From DASVDE01 sp963740065 (GTDB lineage Bacteria; Actinomycetota; Thermoleophilia; Solirubrobacterales; 70-9), in the NCBI GenBank assembly GCA_963740065.1, contig CAVUCS010000004.1, forward strand, positions 186,001 to 250,000: a DNA stretch of 64,000 bases. Direction: 5' to 3'. Positions 50,370 to 59,483 of this stretch are shown piece by piece. The position numbers and the translations under genes are program-made. The notes beneath the pieces were generated by a model, which saw only the letters and a program-made list of their open reading frames with translations, was not told where the DNA came from and did not search any database. Each line of letters begins with the position of its first letter. Within the stretch, counting starts at the first letter, position 1.

Positions 50370-51697
50370 ACGGCAACGACAAGGGAGTGGCCGAGCGAAG
50401 CATGGGCTTCGGCCTGCGGGCGCTGAACCGACTTGCGGGATCGGATCTGCTCGATCGAATCCGCGTCCGCAAGCAAGTCGAGCGAGCGCTCTTTCAAGGC
50501 ACCAAGAGCGGCTTCCGCTCGGCGACCGCAGCCGGACGCACCTTCAAAGCCGCGCAGAATCTGGGACGTCCGGCGCGCCAGGCGACGAGCAAGCCACGCG
50601 CCCTCTTCGACATCACCCCCGACGACGAGCAGCAGATGTTCCAGGAGGCGGTGCGCGATTTCGCCGAGGCCAAGGTGCGGCCGGCCGCCAAAGAGGCCGA
50701 TGCGGAGCGCTCGACGCCGTCTGAGCTGCTCGACCAAATCAACGAGCTGGGCGTCAACATGCTCGGCGTCCCCGAGGAGCTCGGCGGCGCGATGCATGAG
50801 CAGGCGGCGACGACCAGCGTGCTGATCGGTGAGGCGCTGGCCCACGGCGACATGGGGATCGCCTACGCGGCCTTGGCTCCCGGCGCGGTCGCAACGGCCA
50901 TCGGACATTGGGGCACAGCTGAGCAGGAAGCCACCTACCTGCCCGCGTTCAGCGGCGAGGACGTGCCCGCCGCGGCGCTGGCGTTGCTCGAGCCGCGACC
51001 CCTTTTCAACCCGCTGACGCTGGAGACGAAGGCTCGTCGCGATGGCGAAGACTGGGTTCTTGACGGCACCAAGTCCCTTGTCGCCCGCGCTTCTGCCTGC
51101 GAGCTTTTCGTGGTCGCCGCCGAAGCCGAAGACCTGGGGCCGGCGCTGTTCGTGATCGAATCCGGCGCCGACGGCCTCTCAGTCCAGGACGAGCCGGCAA
51201 TGGGTTTGCGCCCCGCGACCACCGGCCGCCTGCTGCTGGAAGGGGTCCGGCTTCCAGGCGCCGCGCTGCTCGGCGAGGGCAGCCGCGACGACTACATCGA
51301 GTGCGTTCAGCGATCGCGGATCGCCTGGTGCGCGCTCGCGGTAGGCGCTTCGCAAGCGGTCCTCGACTACGTCATCCCTTACGTCAACGAACGCACCGCC
51401 TTCGGCGAGCCGATCTCCAACCGCCAGGCCGTCGCCTTCGCGGTCTCCGACATCGGCATCGAAAGCAACTCCATGCGCCTCGCCACCTACCGCGCCGCCA
51501 GCCGCGCGGATCAAGGCCAGGAGTTCAGCCGCGAAGCGGCGCTGGCTCGCAAGCTGTGTGCCGCCAAGGGGATGCAGATTGGCTCCGAAGGAGTGCAGCT
51601 GCTCGGTGGCCACGGCTTCGTCAAGGAGCACCCGGTCGAACGCTGGTACCGCGATCTCCGAGCAGCGGGCGTGATGGAGGGCGCCCTGCTCGTCTAG
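50366..51697 (+). CDS. acyl-CoA dehydrogenase (FadE-like), with long N-terminal extension
   Basis: 443-residue flavoenzyme, start GTG 50366 (GTGA overlap; GGGAGGAAG upstream). About 85 N-terminal residues (ERSMGFGLRALNRLAGSDLL... FRSATAAGRTFKAAQNLGR) precede the family core at FDITPDDEQQMFQEAVRDFAEAKVRPAAKEADAE (key part QQMFQEAVRDFAEAKVRPA). Glu in the C-terminal RWYRDLRAAGVMEGALLV corresponds to the catalytic E region (R-D-x7-E-G). The extension is basic and amphipathic, possibly membrane contacting. Followed after 15 bp by a second acyl-CoA dehydrogenase, so they may form a heteromeric enzyme. Confidence 0.9.
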   Translation: MNGNDKGVAERSMGFGLRALNRLAGSDLLDRIRVRKQVERALFQGTKSGFRSATAAGRTFKAAQNLGRPARQATSKPRALFDITPDDEQQMFQEAVRDFAEAKVRPAAKEADAERSTPSELLDQINELGVNMLGVPEELGGAMHEQAATTSVLIGEALAHGDMGIAYAALAPGAVATAIGHWGTAEQEATYLPAFSGEDVPAAALALLEPRPLFNPLTLETKARRDGEDWVLDGTKSLVARASACELFVVAAEAEDLGPALFVIESGADGLSVQDEPAMGLRPATTGRLLLEGVRLPGAALLGEGSRDDYIECVQRSRIAWCALAVGASQAVLDYVIPYVNERTAFGEPISNRQAVAFAVSDIGIESNSMRLATYRAASRADQGQEFSREAALARKLCAAKGMQIGSEGVQLLGGHGFVKEHPVERWYRDLRAAGVMEGALLV

Positions 51698-51712
51698 AGC
51701 GAAAGGCAAACC

Positions 51713-52924
51713 ATGATCAACCTCGAGATACCTAAGAAGTTCAAGCCACTCGCCGGCCAGGCCAACCAGGTCGCGATGGAAGTCTTCCGGCCGATCTCCC
51801 GCAAGTACGACGAGGCCGAGCACTCTTACCCGAAAGAGCTCGACATGCTCGCCTCGCTGATCGACGGGATGAATGAAGGAAGCGACAACGGCGCCGGCGC
51901 CGCCGGCGTCCGCCGTGAATCCAACGGCAACGGCGACGACGGCAACCGCAACGGCTCCAACCTCTCCACCGTGCTCGGCATCATCGAGCTCTGTTGGGGG
52001 GACGTCGGCCTGCTGCTGTCGATGCCGCGCCAGGGGCTCGGCAACTCGGCGATCGCCTCGGTGGCGACCGAGGAACAACTTGAGCGCTACGGGGGCAGAT
52101 GGGCGGCGATGGCGATCACCGAGCCGGAGGCCGGCTCGGATTCGGCCGCGATCCGCACCACCGCCAAGCTGGACGGCGACGAGTACGTGCTCAACGGCGA
52201 GAAGATTTTTGTCACCTCCGGCGACCGTGCCGACCTGATCGTGGTTTGGGCATCGCTTGACCCCTCCAGAGGTCGAGCCGCGATCAAGTCATTCATCGTC
52301 GAGCGTGACAACCCGGGCCTAAAGTTGGACCGGCTGGAGCACAAGCTCGGCATCCGCGCCTCCGATACGGCCAACTTCATCCTGCAGGATTGCCGGGTGC
52401 CGAAAGAGGCGTTGCTCGGCAGCTCCGAGGTCGAGGACAAGCAGGGCTTCGGCGGCGCGATGCAGACATTCGACAACACGCGACCGCTGGTCGCCGCGAT
52501 GGCGGTCGGCGTCGCCCGCGCCTCACTGGAGCGCTCACGCGAGTGCATGGCCAAGGCGGGGGTTGAGATCGACTACGCGGTGCCGGCGCTTTCCCAGCCC
52601 GCAGCAATATCTCGCTACCTCGAGATGGAAGCCGACTATGAGGCAGCGCGATTGCTGACGCTGCAAGCCGCCTGGATGGCAGACAACGGTAAGCCCAATT
52701 CGCTGCAGGCCTCGATGGCGAAGGCGAAGGCGGGGCGCACATGCGTTGACGTATCGCTCGGCTGCGTCGAGCTATGCGGAAGCGTCGGTTACGGCGAGGA
52801 CGAGCTACTGGAGAAGTGGGCGCGGGACGCCAAGATCCTCGATATTTTCGAGGGCACGCAGCAGATACAGCTGCTTATCGTGGCGCGCCAGCTGCTGGGA
52901 AAGAGCTCGGCCGAGCTGAGATAG
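51713..52924 (+). CDS. acyl-CoA dehydrogenase (FadE-like)
   Basis: 403-residue flavoenzyme with GRWAAMAITEPEAGSDSAAI (flavin loop), YVLNGEKIFVTSGDRADLIVVWASL and KWARDAKILDIFEGTQQIQLLIVARQLL (catalytic E in F-E-G-T). A Gly/Asn/Asp-rich insert (SDNGAGAAG; SNGNGDDGNRNGSN) interrupts the N-terminal helical domain about residue 60-85, probably a surface loop. It is the fifth gene of the operon starting at 46840. Its last 50 bp overlap the 3' end of the convergent HxlR regulator gene. Confidence 0.92.
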   Translation: MINLEIPKKFKPLAGQANQVAMEVFRPISRKYDEAEHSYPKELDMLASLIDGMNEGSDNGAGAAGVRRESNGNGDDGNRNGSNLSTVLGIIELCWGDVGLLLSMPRQGLGNSAIASVATEEQLERYGGRWAAMAITEPEAGSDSAAIRTTAKLDGDEYVLNGEKIFVTSGDRADLIVVWASLDPSRGRAAIKSFIVERDNPGLKLDRLEHKLGIRASDTANFILQDCRVPKEALLGSSEVEDKQGFGGAMQTFDNTRPLVAAMAVGVARASLERSRECMAKAGVEIDYAVPALSQPAAISRYLEMEADYEAARLLTLQAAWMADNGKPNSLQASMAKAKAGRTCVDVSLGCVELCGSVGYGEDELLEKWARDAKILDIFEGTQQIQLLIVARQLLGKSSAELR

Positions 52925-53558
52925 CGGACTCGAGCAAGGGCTCGGGCAGGACGACCATTTTCCGCAGAGCCTCAAAGGCGCCGCTGTCCCCTTCGATTTC
53001 GACCCCCTCCTCGCCGCCGCCAACAAGAGCCGCGATGACATCTTGCGGGCTGCCGCTCAAGGTCAGGTCCGGGTCGAGCGCCTCTCCCCTCTCGATGTCG
53101 ATCCAGCCGTTCGCGATCCGCAAGCGGAAAGCGTGGCCGTCGCTGCGCAACTGCAGGATCGTCGCGACCTCTATCGGCGGCCGCAGGATCACCCGCAGGG
53201 CCCCCGGCAGGCTTGAGGCGTCGATCTCGGCAACCTGCGCCGCATCGAAGAAGTGCAACCCCCAGCGGCCCAACTCCAGTAGCGGGCGCTCCAGCTCGCG
53301 GCCGAGGGCGGTCAGCTCGTAAGCCGTGCCAGAAGCCGGCGGATCGAGCTTGCGCCGTCGCACGATGCCGGCCGCCTCAAGGTCGCGCAAACGCTTGGTG
53401 AGCACGTCGGTCGGAGCGCCCCCCACTCCTCGAGCCAACTCCGAGAAGCGCAACGGGCCGAGTGCAAGCTCACGAACGATCAGCAGCGACCACCGCTCTC
53501 CGATCCGGTCGAGGGCGGCGGCGACGCTGCATGGTTGGCCGTAATTGCGGCGACTCAT
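52875..53558 (-). CDS. HxlR-family winged-helix regulator with SCP2-like tail
   Basis: 227 residues from ATG 53558. The HxlR domain occupies the first 100: YGQPCSVAAALDRIGERWSLLIVRELALGPLRFSELARG (key part RIGERWSLLIVRELALGPLR) and DVLTKRLRDLEAAGIVRRRK, with the conserved N-terminal Cys (Q-P-C-S-V) that senses redox in relatives. The C-terminal 120 residues (FRLRIANGWIDIERGEALDPDLTLSGSPQDVIAAL; part cited) resemble a small ligand-binding SCP2-like domain. It diverges from the MMPL gene; the gap holds a clear palindrome, so it likely regulates that exporter and itself. Confidence 0.88.
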   Translation of the reverse strand: MSRRNYGQPCSVAAALDRIGERWSLLIVRELALGPLRFSELARGVGGAPTDVLTKRLRDLEAAGIVRRRKLDPPASGTAYELTALGRELERPLLELGRWGLHFFDAAQVAEIDASSLPGALRVILRPPIEVATILQLRSDGHAFRLRIANGWIDIERGEALDPDLTLSGSPQDVIAALVGGGEEGVEIEGDSGAFEALRKMVVLPEPLLESAISARPSSFPAAGAPR

Positions 53559-53585
53559 GAGGCAATCGTAACAGCTTAATTTGAA

Positions 53586-53607
53586 ATTCAAAGCGGGTAC
53601 TTTGAAT
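53586..53607. promoter_or_regulatory. palindromic operator between HxlR regulator and MMPL gene
   Basis: ATTCAAAG (53586-53593) and CTTTGAAT (53600-53607) form a perfect 8-bp inverted repeat with a 6-bp spacer. A second palindrome TTGAA-A-TTCAA lies at 53581-53591, and GTAC occurs at 53597-53600 and 53612-53615. Site is 22 bp before the MMPL start and 28 bp from the regulator start. Confidence 0.7.
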
Positions 53608-53628
53608 CCTGGTACAGTCCTGCGCGCT

Positions 53629-55807
53629 ATGAGCCGGATCGCCGATCTCACCTGGAAGCACCCGAAGCTGGTCCTCGGCCTCGTCGGCCTCTTCGTCTTG
53701 ATCGCGGGCGCAGTCGGCCACGATGTCGAGCAACATCTGAAGGCGGCGGGATTCACCGACAGCGCTTCCGAGAGCGAAAGAGCGACCCTCCTGCTCCGCG
53801 ACTCACTCGGCTACAACCCGAATCCGGCGATCGAACTGGTGGTCCGCGCCCCGGGCGGCGGTCGACTCGATCTGAGCGACCCCTCTGTGCGGCATGAGGT
53901 CGACAGGCTGAGCCGTCGAATGGCAAAAGCCGAGTACGTCGGCAGGGTCGTCAACCCCCTTCGCAATCCACGCGCCGGCGGGGAGCTGATCGCCCGTGAC
54001 GGCAAATCGCTGGCGATCGCCGGCTACCTCTCGACCGTTGACCTGGAGGACGCGGGTGGGGTCGCCGCCGAAAGCGTCGCGCCTCTCGCCGCCGACAGCA
54101 CGCTCGATGTCGCGATGGGAGGCTTCGCCGCGGGCTTCAACGACACCAATGACCAGACCCGCAAGGACCTCACAAAGGCGGAGCTGATCGCCTTCCCGGT
54201 CCTGGCGCTGCTCTTGTTGTTCGTCTTCCGCGGTGTCATCGCCGCATCGATCCCGCTGTTGATCGGGGTCGTCTCGATCGTCGGGACCCTGTTCGTGCTG
54301 AGGGTGATGTCGACCTTCACCGACACTTCGGTGTTCGCCCTCAACATTGCCACCGGACTCAGTCTTGGCCTCGCGGTGGACTACGCCCTGTTGATGGTCT
54401 CGCGCTATCGAGAGGAATTGGAGCGCGACGGCGCTACACGGGCAGCTCACCGCCGCACAGTCCAGACAGCCGGCCGCACAGCCGTCTTCTCTGGGCTAAC
54501 GGTCGCCGCCGCGATGGCGGCGCTGGTGATCATGCCGCAGCGCTTCCTCTACTCAATGGCGGTGGCCGGAGCATCGGTCGCGGTCCTCTCTTCGGTCATC
54601 GCGATCCTCGTGGTGCCTTCCCTGCTGGCCTTGCTTGGCACTCGTATCGACGCACTCTCGATTCGCCGCGGGCCGGCAGTCTCGGACACCTCCGATGGCT
54701 GGTATCGGCTGGCGCGCGGGGTGATGCGCCGCCCGGTCGCAGTGGCCCTCTCCAGTTCGGCCCTGCTGCTGGTCTGCGCGGCGCCGCTGCTGTCCACGAC
54801 GCTGACCGGCCCCAGCGCCGAAGCGGTGCCCCCGGGTCAACCCTCCTACGACGCCTACAAGATATCTCCAAGCGCATTACCCGCGTGACGTCACCGAAGC
54901 GGTCACCGTCACCGTTGACGGAGCAGCGGGAAGGGCTCAGCTCGCCGACTACCAGCGCCACATCGCAGCCGTCGATGGCGTAGTCCGTGGCACCCCCTTC
55001 ACACCCGCTCCGGACCAAGTCGCCTATGCGAACTTCGCGCTCTCTGGGCCAGCGCTCAGTGGTGCATCCCAGGACTCCGTCCGTGCCATCCGAGCGCTGC
55101 AAACGCCCCGTGGCACGACCGCACTCGTATCCGGCAACACCGCGAGTTTCGTCGACCAGAAGCAGAGCCTGCTCGACCACGCGCCGCTGGTGGTCGGGAT
55201 CATCGCCCTCACCACCCTGGTCATCCTCTTCCTGCTCACGGGATCGGTGCTGCTGCCGATCAAGACCCTGGTGATGAACAGCCTGACCCTGGGCGCGACA
55301 CTCGGAATCCTGGTCCTCGCCTTCCAGGACGGCTGGCTCGACGGCCCCCTCTCCTACACCGGTCCGGCCGCGATCGAAGTGACCAGCCTGGTCTTCCTCT
55401 TCGCCGTTATCTTCGGCCTCGCCACCGACTACGCGGTGCTTGTAATGGCGCGAATCAAAGAGCGACGCGACCTCGGCGACAGCAACGAGGAGGCAGTCGC
55501 CACCGGCATAGCGAAGACGGGCCGCGTGATAACCGCCGCGGCGCTGGCGATCGCGATCGTCTTCCTCGCATTCAGCGTCAGCACCGTGTTCTTCGTCAAG
55601 CAGATCGCGATTGGGATGGCGTTCGGCGTGATGCTCGACGCGACCGTTGTCCGCGCCCTTCTCGTTCCCTCGCTGATGCGGCTCTTCGGCGAGTGGAACT
55701 GGTGGGCGCCGAAGCCCCTCCAGCGCCTTCAGGAGCGGTTTGGGTTCTCCGAGTCCGAGCCGGTCGACCCCCCCGCTCCGCGCCCCGCCTCGGAATCCGC
55801 GCTCTAA
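53629..55807 (+). CDS. MMPL-type lipid exporter (RND family), apparent +1 frameshift
   Basis: About 725 residues after repair, typical of a small MMPL. The first half (SRIADLTWKHPKLVLGLVGL; IAFPVLALLLLFVFRGVIAASIPLLIGVVSI; GLSLGLAVDYALLMVSRYREEL with D-Y-A-L) is in one frame until about 54860. Then skipping one base (DAYK to RYLQAHYPRDVTEAVTVTV) gives the second half (LVILFLLTGSVLLPIKTLVMNS; GLATDYAVLVMARIKERRDL, D-Y-A-V; QIAIGMAFGVMLDATVVRALLVPSLMRL). Both halves carry the proton-relay G-x-x-x-D-Y motif, so the enzyme is a complete two-repeat MMPL. Controlled by the divergent HxlR gene. Exports a lipid or similar hydrophobic molecule. Confidence 0.85.
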
Positions 55808-55832
55808 ACGTCATTGCGGCAGACTGCCGCGC

Positions 55833-57281
55833 GTGAACTTCATCGAGGACGTGGTCGAGGGTTTTGCGGCGGCGCGACCGGCGCTGATCGAAGTAACTTC
55901 GGGCGGCGAGCGTCGGGTACACCACTTCGGCGAGCTGTTTGCCCGCTCGGCCGGGCTCTCGGGCGCCTTCGCCGCCCGCGGCGTGCAACGAGGAGATGCG
56001 GTGATGACCCTGGTCGGCAGTCGGGTCGAGTGGGTTCTCACCCTGCTCGCCTGCTGGCGCATGGGCGCGGTAGCGCTTCCCTGCAACCCGCAGCTGCGCC
56101 GCAAGGACCTGGCGCTGCGGGCGCGGGCAGCGAGCCCGAAGCTGGTGGTCGGAGAGACGCAATACCTGGGCGAGCTGCCCGACGGCATTCCCTATTTGGA
56201 CATGGACGAGCTGGCACGTGTCTTTGACGAAGACCGCGCCCAGGAGACCCCCGCCCTCGTCGAACGACTCGACCCCAGCGACCCCGCCGTGATCGTTTTC
56301 ACCTCGGGAACCACCGGCGATCCACGCGGGGTCGTCTACCCACAGCGCTACCTGAGCGGCCAGCGCCTCCAGGCCGAGCACTGGTTCGGCGCCCGCGAGG
56401 GGGATATTGCCTGGTGCACCGCCGCCCCGGGCTGGGGCAAGTCGACCCGCAACGCCTTCATCGCGACCTGGCTGAACGGTGGCGTCGCCGTCCTACACGA
56501 CGGCCGCTTCGAACCAGCTGAACGCCTTCGGCTCTGCGACGAGCTGGGTGTCAACGTGCTCTGTCAAGTGCCCACCGAGTATCGAATGCTCGCCGCTCAC
56601 GCCGACCTGAATCCGATCTCCTCCCTGCGGCGCCTGGTCTCCGCCGGCGAGCCGATCGAGCCCGACGTGATCCGCCTTTTCCGCGAGCGGCTCGGCCTCT
56701 CGGTCGGCGACGGCTACGGACAAACGGAGACCGGCGCGGTCAGCGGTATGCGCCCGGGAGAGGACGACCCCGCTCGCGACGGCTCAATGGGAAGACCGCT
56801 GCCGGAGCTTGAGACCCGAATCGAGAACGGCGAGCTGCAACTGCGCGCGGCCTCCTCCCCCACCTTCTTCGAGCGCTACCTCGATGGCGAGCGCTTCGCG
56901 GGCGAGTGGTGGCACACGGGCGACTTGGTGCGGGAGGACGACGACGGCTATCTCTGGTTCGAGGGCCGCGCCGACGACTTGATCCTCTCCTCCGGCTACC
57001 GAATCGGCCCCTTCGAGGTCGAGTCGGCGCTGGTCTCTCACCCAGCCGTCTCAGAAGCCGCGGCGGTGGCCACCCCCGATCCCGAGCGCGGCGCTGTGGT
57101 GCGCGCGGTCGTGGTCCTACGCGAGGGGAACGATCCTTCCGACGGGCTCGCGCGTGAGCTGAAAGAGCACGTCAAAGCGCAAACGGCTCCCTACAAGTAC
57201 CCGCGCATCGTCGAGTTCGCCGACGCCCTGCCGAAGACGAACAGCGGCAAGATCAAGCGAGCCGAACTGCGCAGCGAGTAG
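55833..57281 (+). CDS. acyl-CoA synthetase (AMP-binding)
   Basis: 482-residue ANL-superfamily ligase, start GTG 55833, 25 bp after the MMPL stop. Motifs: AVIVFTSGTTGDPRGVVYPQ (P-loop, T-S-G-T-T-G), GDGYGQTETGAVSG (A5), HTGDLVREDDDGYLWFEGRADDLILSSGYRIGPFEVES (A7/A8; key part GRADDLILSSGYRIGP) and KTNSGKIKRAEL (A10 Lys). No peptide-carrier domain follows, so it makes free acyl-CoA. Medium-chain or aromatic acids are likely, by general similarity. It would feed the beta-oxidation-like operon upstream. Confidence 0.92.
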   Translation: MNFIEDVVEGFAAARPALIEVTSGGERRVHHFGELFARSAGLSGAFAARGVQRGDAVMTLVGSRVEWVLTLLACWRMGAVALPCNPQLRRKDLALRARAASPKLVVGETQYLGELPDGIPYLDMDELARVFDEDRAQETPALVERLDPSDPAVIVFTSGTTGDPRGVVYPQRYLSGQRLQAEHWFGAREGDIAWCTAAPGWGKSTRNAFIATWLNGGVAVLHDGRFEPAERLRLCDELGVNVLCQVPTEYRMLAAHADLNPISSLRRLVSAGEPIEPDVIRLFRERLGLSVGDGYGQTETGAVSGMRPGEDDPARDGSMGRPLPELETRIENGELQLRAASSPTFFERYLDGERFAGEWWHTGDLVREDDDGYLWFEGRADDLILSSGYRIGPFEVESALVSHPAVSEAAAVATPDPERGAVVRAVVVLREGNDPSDGLARELKEHVKAQTAPYKYPRIVEFADALPKTNSGKIKRAELRSE

Positions 57282-57341
57282 ACGGCGAGAGAGCCCGGGG
57301 GTAGCCTAGCGCCACTCGTCCAGATCTAAAAAGGAGACCCA

Positions 57342-57929
57342 GTGAGACGGAGCATCTTGCTCGCATTCATCGCGGCGCTTGCGCTGACGGTTGGATTCAG
57401 CACCGCCGGCCTGGCCGCCGACGGCGGCCAGGCTCAGAGTTCGGCGAAGAAAAAGGGGAGAGCCTGTAAGTCGAAGAACAAGGGCAAGGGAAATAAGGGC
57501 AAGCGATCAGCCAGCGCCAGCCGCAAGAAGAAGGGCTGCAAGGCGAAGGGCAAGGGCAGATCGGGGTCCGGTAGCTGGCCCCCGGGCGCCGGGACCTATG
57601 AGGGGCAGGACGGCATCGACCTGAGAGTCACGGCCGGAGGCAAGCAGGCGGCAATTATCTACTCTCCTCCGTTCGGCAGCTTCTCCAGAACATGCCTATT
57701 CGCGGGACTCGAGTTCCCACCGGCACCGGCAACATCCACCGCCAGCTCGTTCAGAGCCGGAGCGCAGTTCTCGGGGGCCAACGGTCTTTTGCAAATCAAA
57801 TGGTCACTCGATGTGACGCCCGGGTTCCGCTACAAGCTCGAGATCGACTCCAGTCTCAGCCTCCCCGAACAAAAACCCTGCAACATGCCAGGGGCGCAGT
57901 TCAGGGGGACCTTTACCAAGCAGGGCTGA
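57342..57929 (+). CDS. secreted lysine-rich protein, hypothetical
   Basis: 195 residues, start GTG 57342 with AAAAGGAGAC upstream. Signal peptide (RRSILLAFIAALALTVGFST) ends near residue 27. A strongly basic, Lys/Gly/Ser-rich linker follows (KGKGNKGKRSASASRKKKGC), about 50 residues, then a compact C-terminal beta domain (GIDLRVTAGGKQAAIIYSPP; FKYKLEID-like FRYKLEIDSSLSLPEQKPC; GAQFRGTFTKQG). The basic linker may bind anionic wall polymers. Domain unidentified. Confidence 0.75.
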   Translation: MRRSILLAFIAALALTVGFSTAGLAADGGQAQSSAKKKGRACKSKNKGKGNKGKRSASASRKKKGCKAKGKGRSGSGSWPPGAGTYEGQDGIDLRVTAGGKQAAIIYSPPFGSFSRTCLFAGLEFPPAPATSTASSFRAGAQFSGANGLLQIKWSLDVTPGFRYKLEIDSSLSLPEQKPCNMPGAQFRGTFTKQG

Positions 57930-57944
57930 ATTCAGTACGCGGGC

Positions 57945-57971
57945 GGGCCGGGGCGATCGACGCCTCGGCCC
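57945..57971. terminator. hairpin between convergent genes
   Basis: GGGCCGGGGCG (57945-57955) and CGCCTCGGCCC (57961-57971) form an 11-bp stem (one G-T wobble) with loop ATCGA. It lies between the convergent secreted-protein and GGDEF-EAL genes. No U tract follows on either strand. Confidence 0.5.
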
Positions 57972-57986
57972 GTATCCGCCGCCGAA

Positions 57987-59396
57987 CTAATTCGCCAAAG
58001 CCTCATCGGCATCGACTGGGCGTCCCAGGTGATAGCCCTGGGCCATGTCGACGCCGTATTCGCGCAGCATCTGCGTCGTCACGTCGTCCTGGACGTACTC
58101 AGCGATCGTCGTCTTGCCGAGGCCGTGGGCGATCGAGACGATCGCTCTCACCGTCAGCTGGTCGGCGTCGCTGTTCGGCATATCGCGAATGAAAGCGCCG
58201 TCGATCTTGATTACGTCAAAGGGAATCTTCCGCAGGTAGTGGAAGGGGCCGAAACCCGCGCCATAGTCGTCGATCGCGACTTCGCAGCCGAACTCGGTCA
58301 GCCGATCGGCGAACCCTGCGGCCGCTTCGTAGTCGTGAACGTGCGCGGTCTCGGTGATTTCGAAGGTTAGGCGCGCGGGGTCGGCATCTCCTTCGTCCAG
58401 CCGTCGCTCGATGTACTCGAGGACGGAGAGGTCGGTCATTGAGGCGCCGGAAAGGTTGACATGCAGGGACACCGGCTGGCCGGCGCGCTCCCGCCCGACC
58501 AGCAACTCCTGGGCGCGGGCGATGACCCAGCGGTCTAGCTCCTGGATCATTCCCGCCCGCTCCGCGATCTCGATGAACGAGGCCGCCGGCAAGAGATCGC
58601 CGTTGTCGCCGGCCATCCGCAGCAGCAACTCGTAGCGCTCGATCCCGCCCGAAGAGAGGCTGTGGATCGGCTGGGTGTGAAGGGTGAGGCGGTCGTTGGT
58701 GAGCGCGTCGCGGATCCGCGCCGAAGTCGTCTGGGCGCGCTGCGGTTGGCGCTGAGGCTCCTCCGGGTCCTGGAAGAGGGCGATCCGGTTCCTCCCCTCC
58801 TCCTTCGCCCGATACATCGCCTGGTCGGCGGCGATCAGCACCATCTCGCTCCCCGCCTCGCCCTGACTGCCGAACATTGTGATCCCGACGCTGATCGTGA
58901 CATTGGGGGCGTCCGGTGAGGGCGCCGCCCGCTCCGCCACCGAGGCCCGCAGGTCTTCTCCCAACTGCAAGGCCCCCGAGGTCTCGGTTTGTGGCATCAG
59001 TACCGCGAACTCGTCTCCGGAGAGACGAGCGACTATGTCAGTGGTGCGCACCCGCTCGCGCAAGATTGCGGCGATCTGCCGAATCAGGTTGTCGCCGGCG
59101 TGATGCCCAAGTCTGTCGTTGACCTCCTTGAGGCCATCGATGTCGATGATCATCACCGCTCCCTGACCACCGTAGCGAGCGCTGAAGGAGACGTACTGAT
59201 CCAGCTCCGCGCGGAAACGGCGCCGGTCGAGCAAGCCGGTCAGGGAGTCGTGATCGGCGAGATAACGCAGCTCAGCTTCGGTCTTCTCCGCCCTGGCGAG
59301 CGCCCGCTGGATGACTTCCCGGTCCTCGGGATCGAGCTTGCCCAAAACCGCATCGATCTCCGGCTCGGAATGGATCCTCGTTCGCTCAGCAGCCAC
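57987..59396 (-). CDS. GGDEF-EAL cyclic-di-GMP turnover protein
   Basis: 469-residue cytosolic protein. N-terminal helix (IDAVLGKLDPEDREVIQRAL) leads to a GGDEF domain (HDSLTGLLDRRRFRAELDQY; active loop RLSGDEFAVLMP, S-G-D-E-F). Then an EAL domain: ERYELLLRMAGDNGDLLPAASFIEIAERAGMI (E-L-L where E-A-L is usual), NLSGASMTDLSVLEYIERRL, FEITETAHVHDYEAAAGF and CEVAIDDYGAGFGPFHYLRKIPFDVIKIDGAFI (D-D-Y-G-A-G-F-G; K-I-D). Catalytic E, N, E, D-D and K residues are visible. No membrane segment or sensor domain. Confidence 0.93.
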   Translation of the reverse strand: MAAERTRIHSEPEIDAVLGKLDPEDREVIQRALARAEKTEAELRYLADHDSLTGLLDRRRFRAELDQYVSFSARYGGQGAVMIIDIDGLKEVNDRLGHHAGDNLIRQIAAILRERVRTTDIVARLSGDEFAVLMPQTETSGALQLGEDLRASVAERAAPSPDAPNVTISVGITMFGSQGEAGSEMVLIAADQAMYRAKEEGRNRIALFQDPEEPQRQPQRAQTTSARIRDALTNDRLTLHTQPIHSLSSGGIERYELLLRMAGDNGDLLPAASFIEIAERAGMIQELDRWVIARAQELLVGRERAGQPVSLHVNLSGASMTDLSVLEYIERRLDEGDADPARLTFEITETAHVHDYEAAAGFADRLTEFGCEVAIDDYGAGFGPFHYLRKIPFDVIKIDGAFIRDMPNSDADQLTVRAIVSIAHGLGKTTIAEYVQDDVTTQMLREYGVDMAQGYHLGRPVDADEALAN

Positions 59397-59483
59397 TTAT
59401 GCAAGGTAGAGCCTCACCGGCCCATTCCCCTTCACAATGCCGAAAAACCCCACTTCCGGGTATCACTGAGTAGGCTGCGCCGA

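Noticed and set aside
53581..55807. Two separate MMPL half-genes
   Set aside because: Both halves carry complementary repeats of one MMPL protein and join with a single-base skip; a split gene would need its own start and Shine-Dalgarno in the second half, not seen before 55190.
58989..59483. Upstream extension of the YyaL reading frame
   Set aside because: It overlaps the well-supported GGDEF-EAL gene on the opposite strand and has no family match; the YyaL family starts at ATG 59484.
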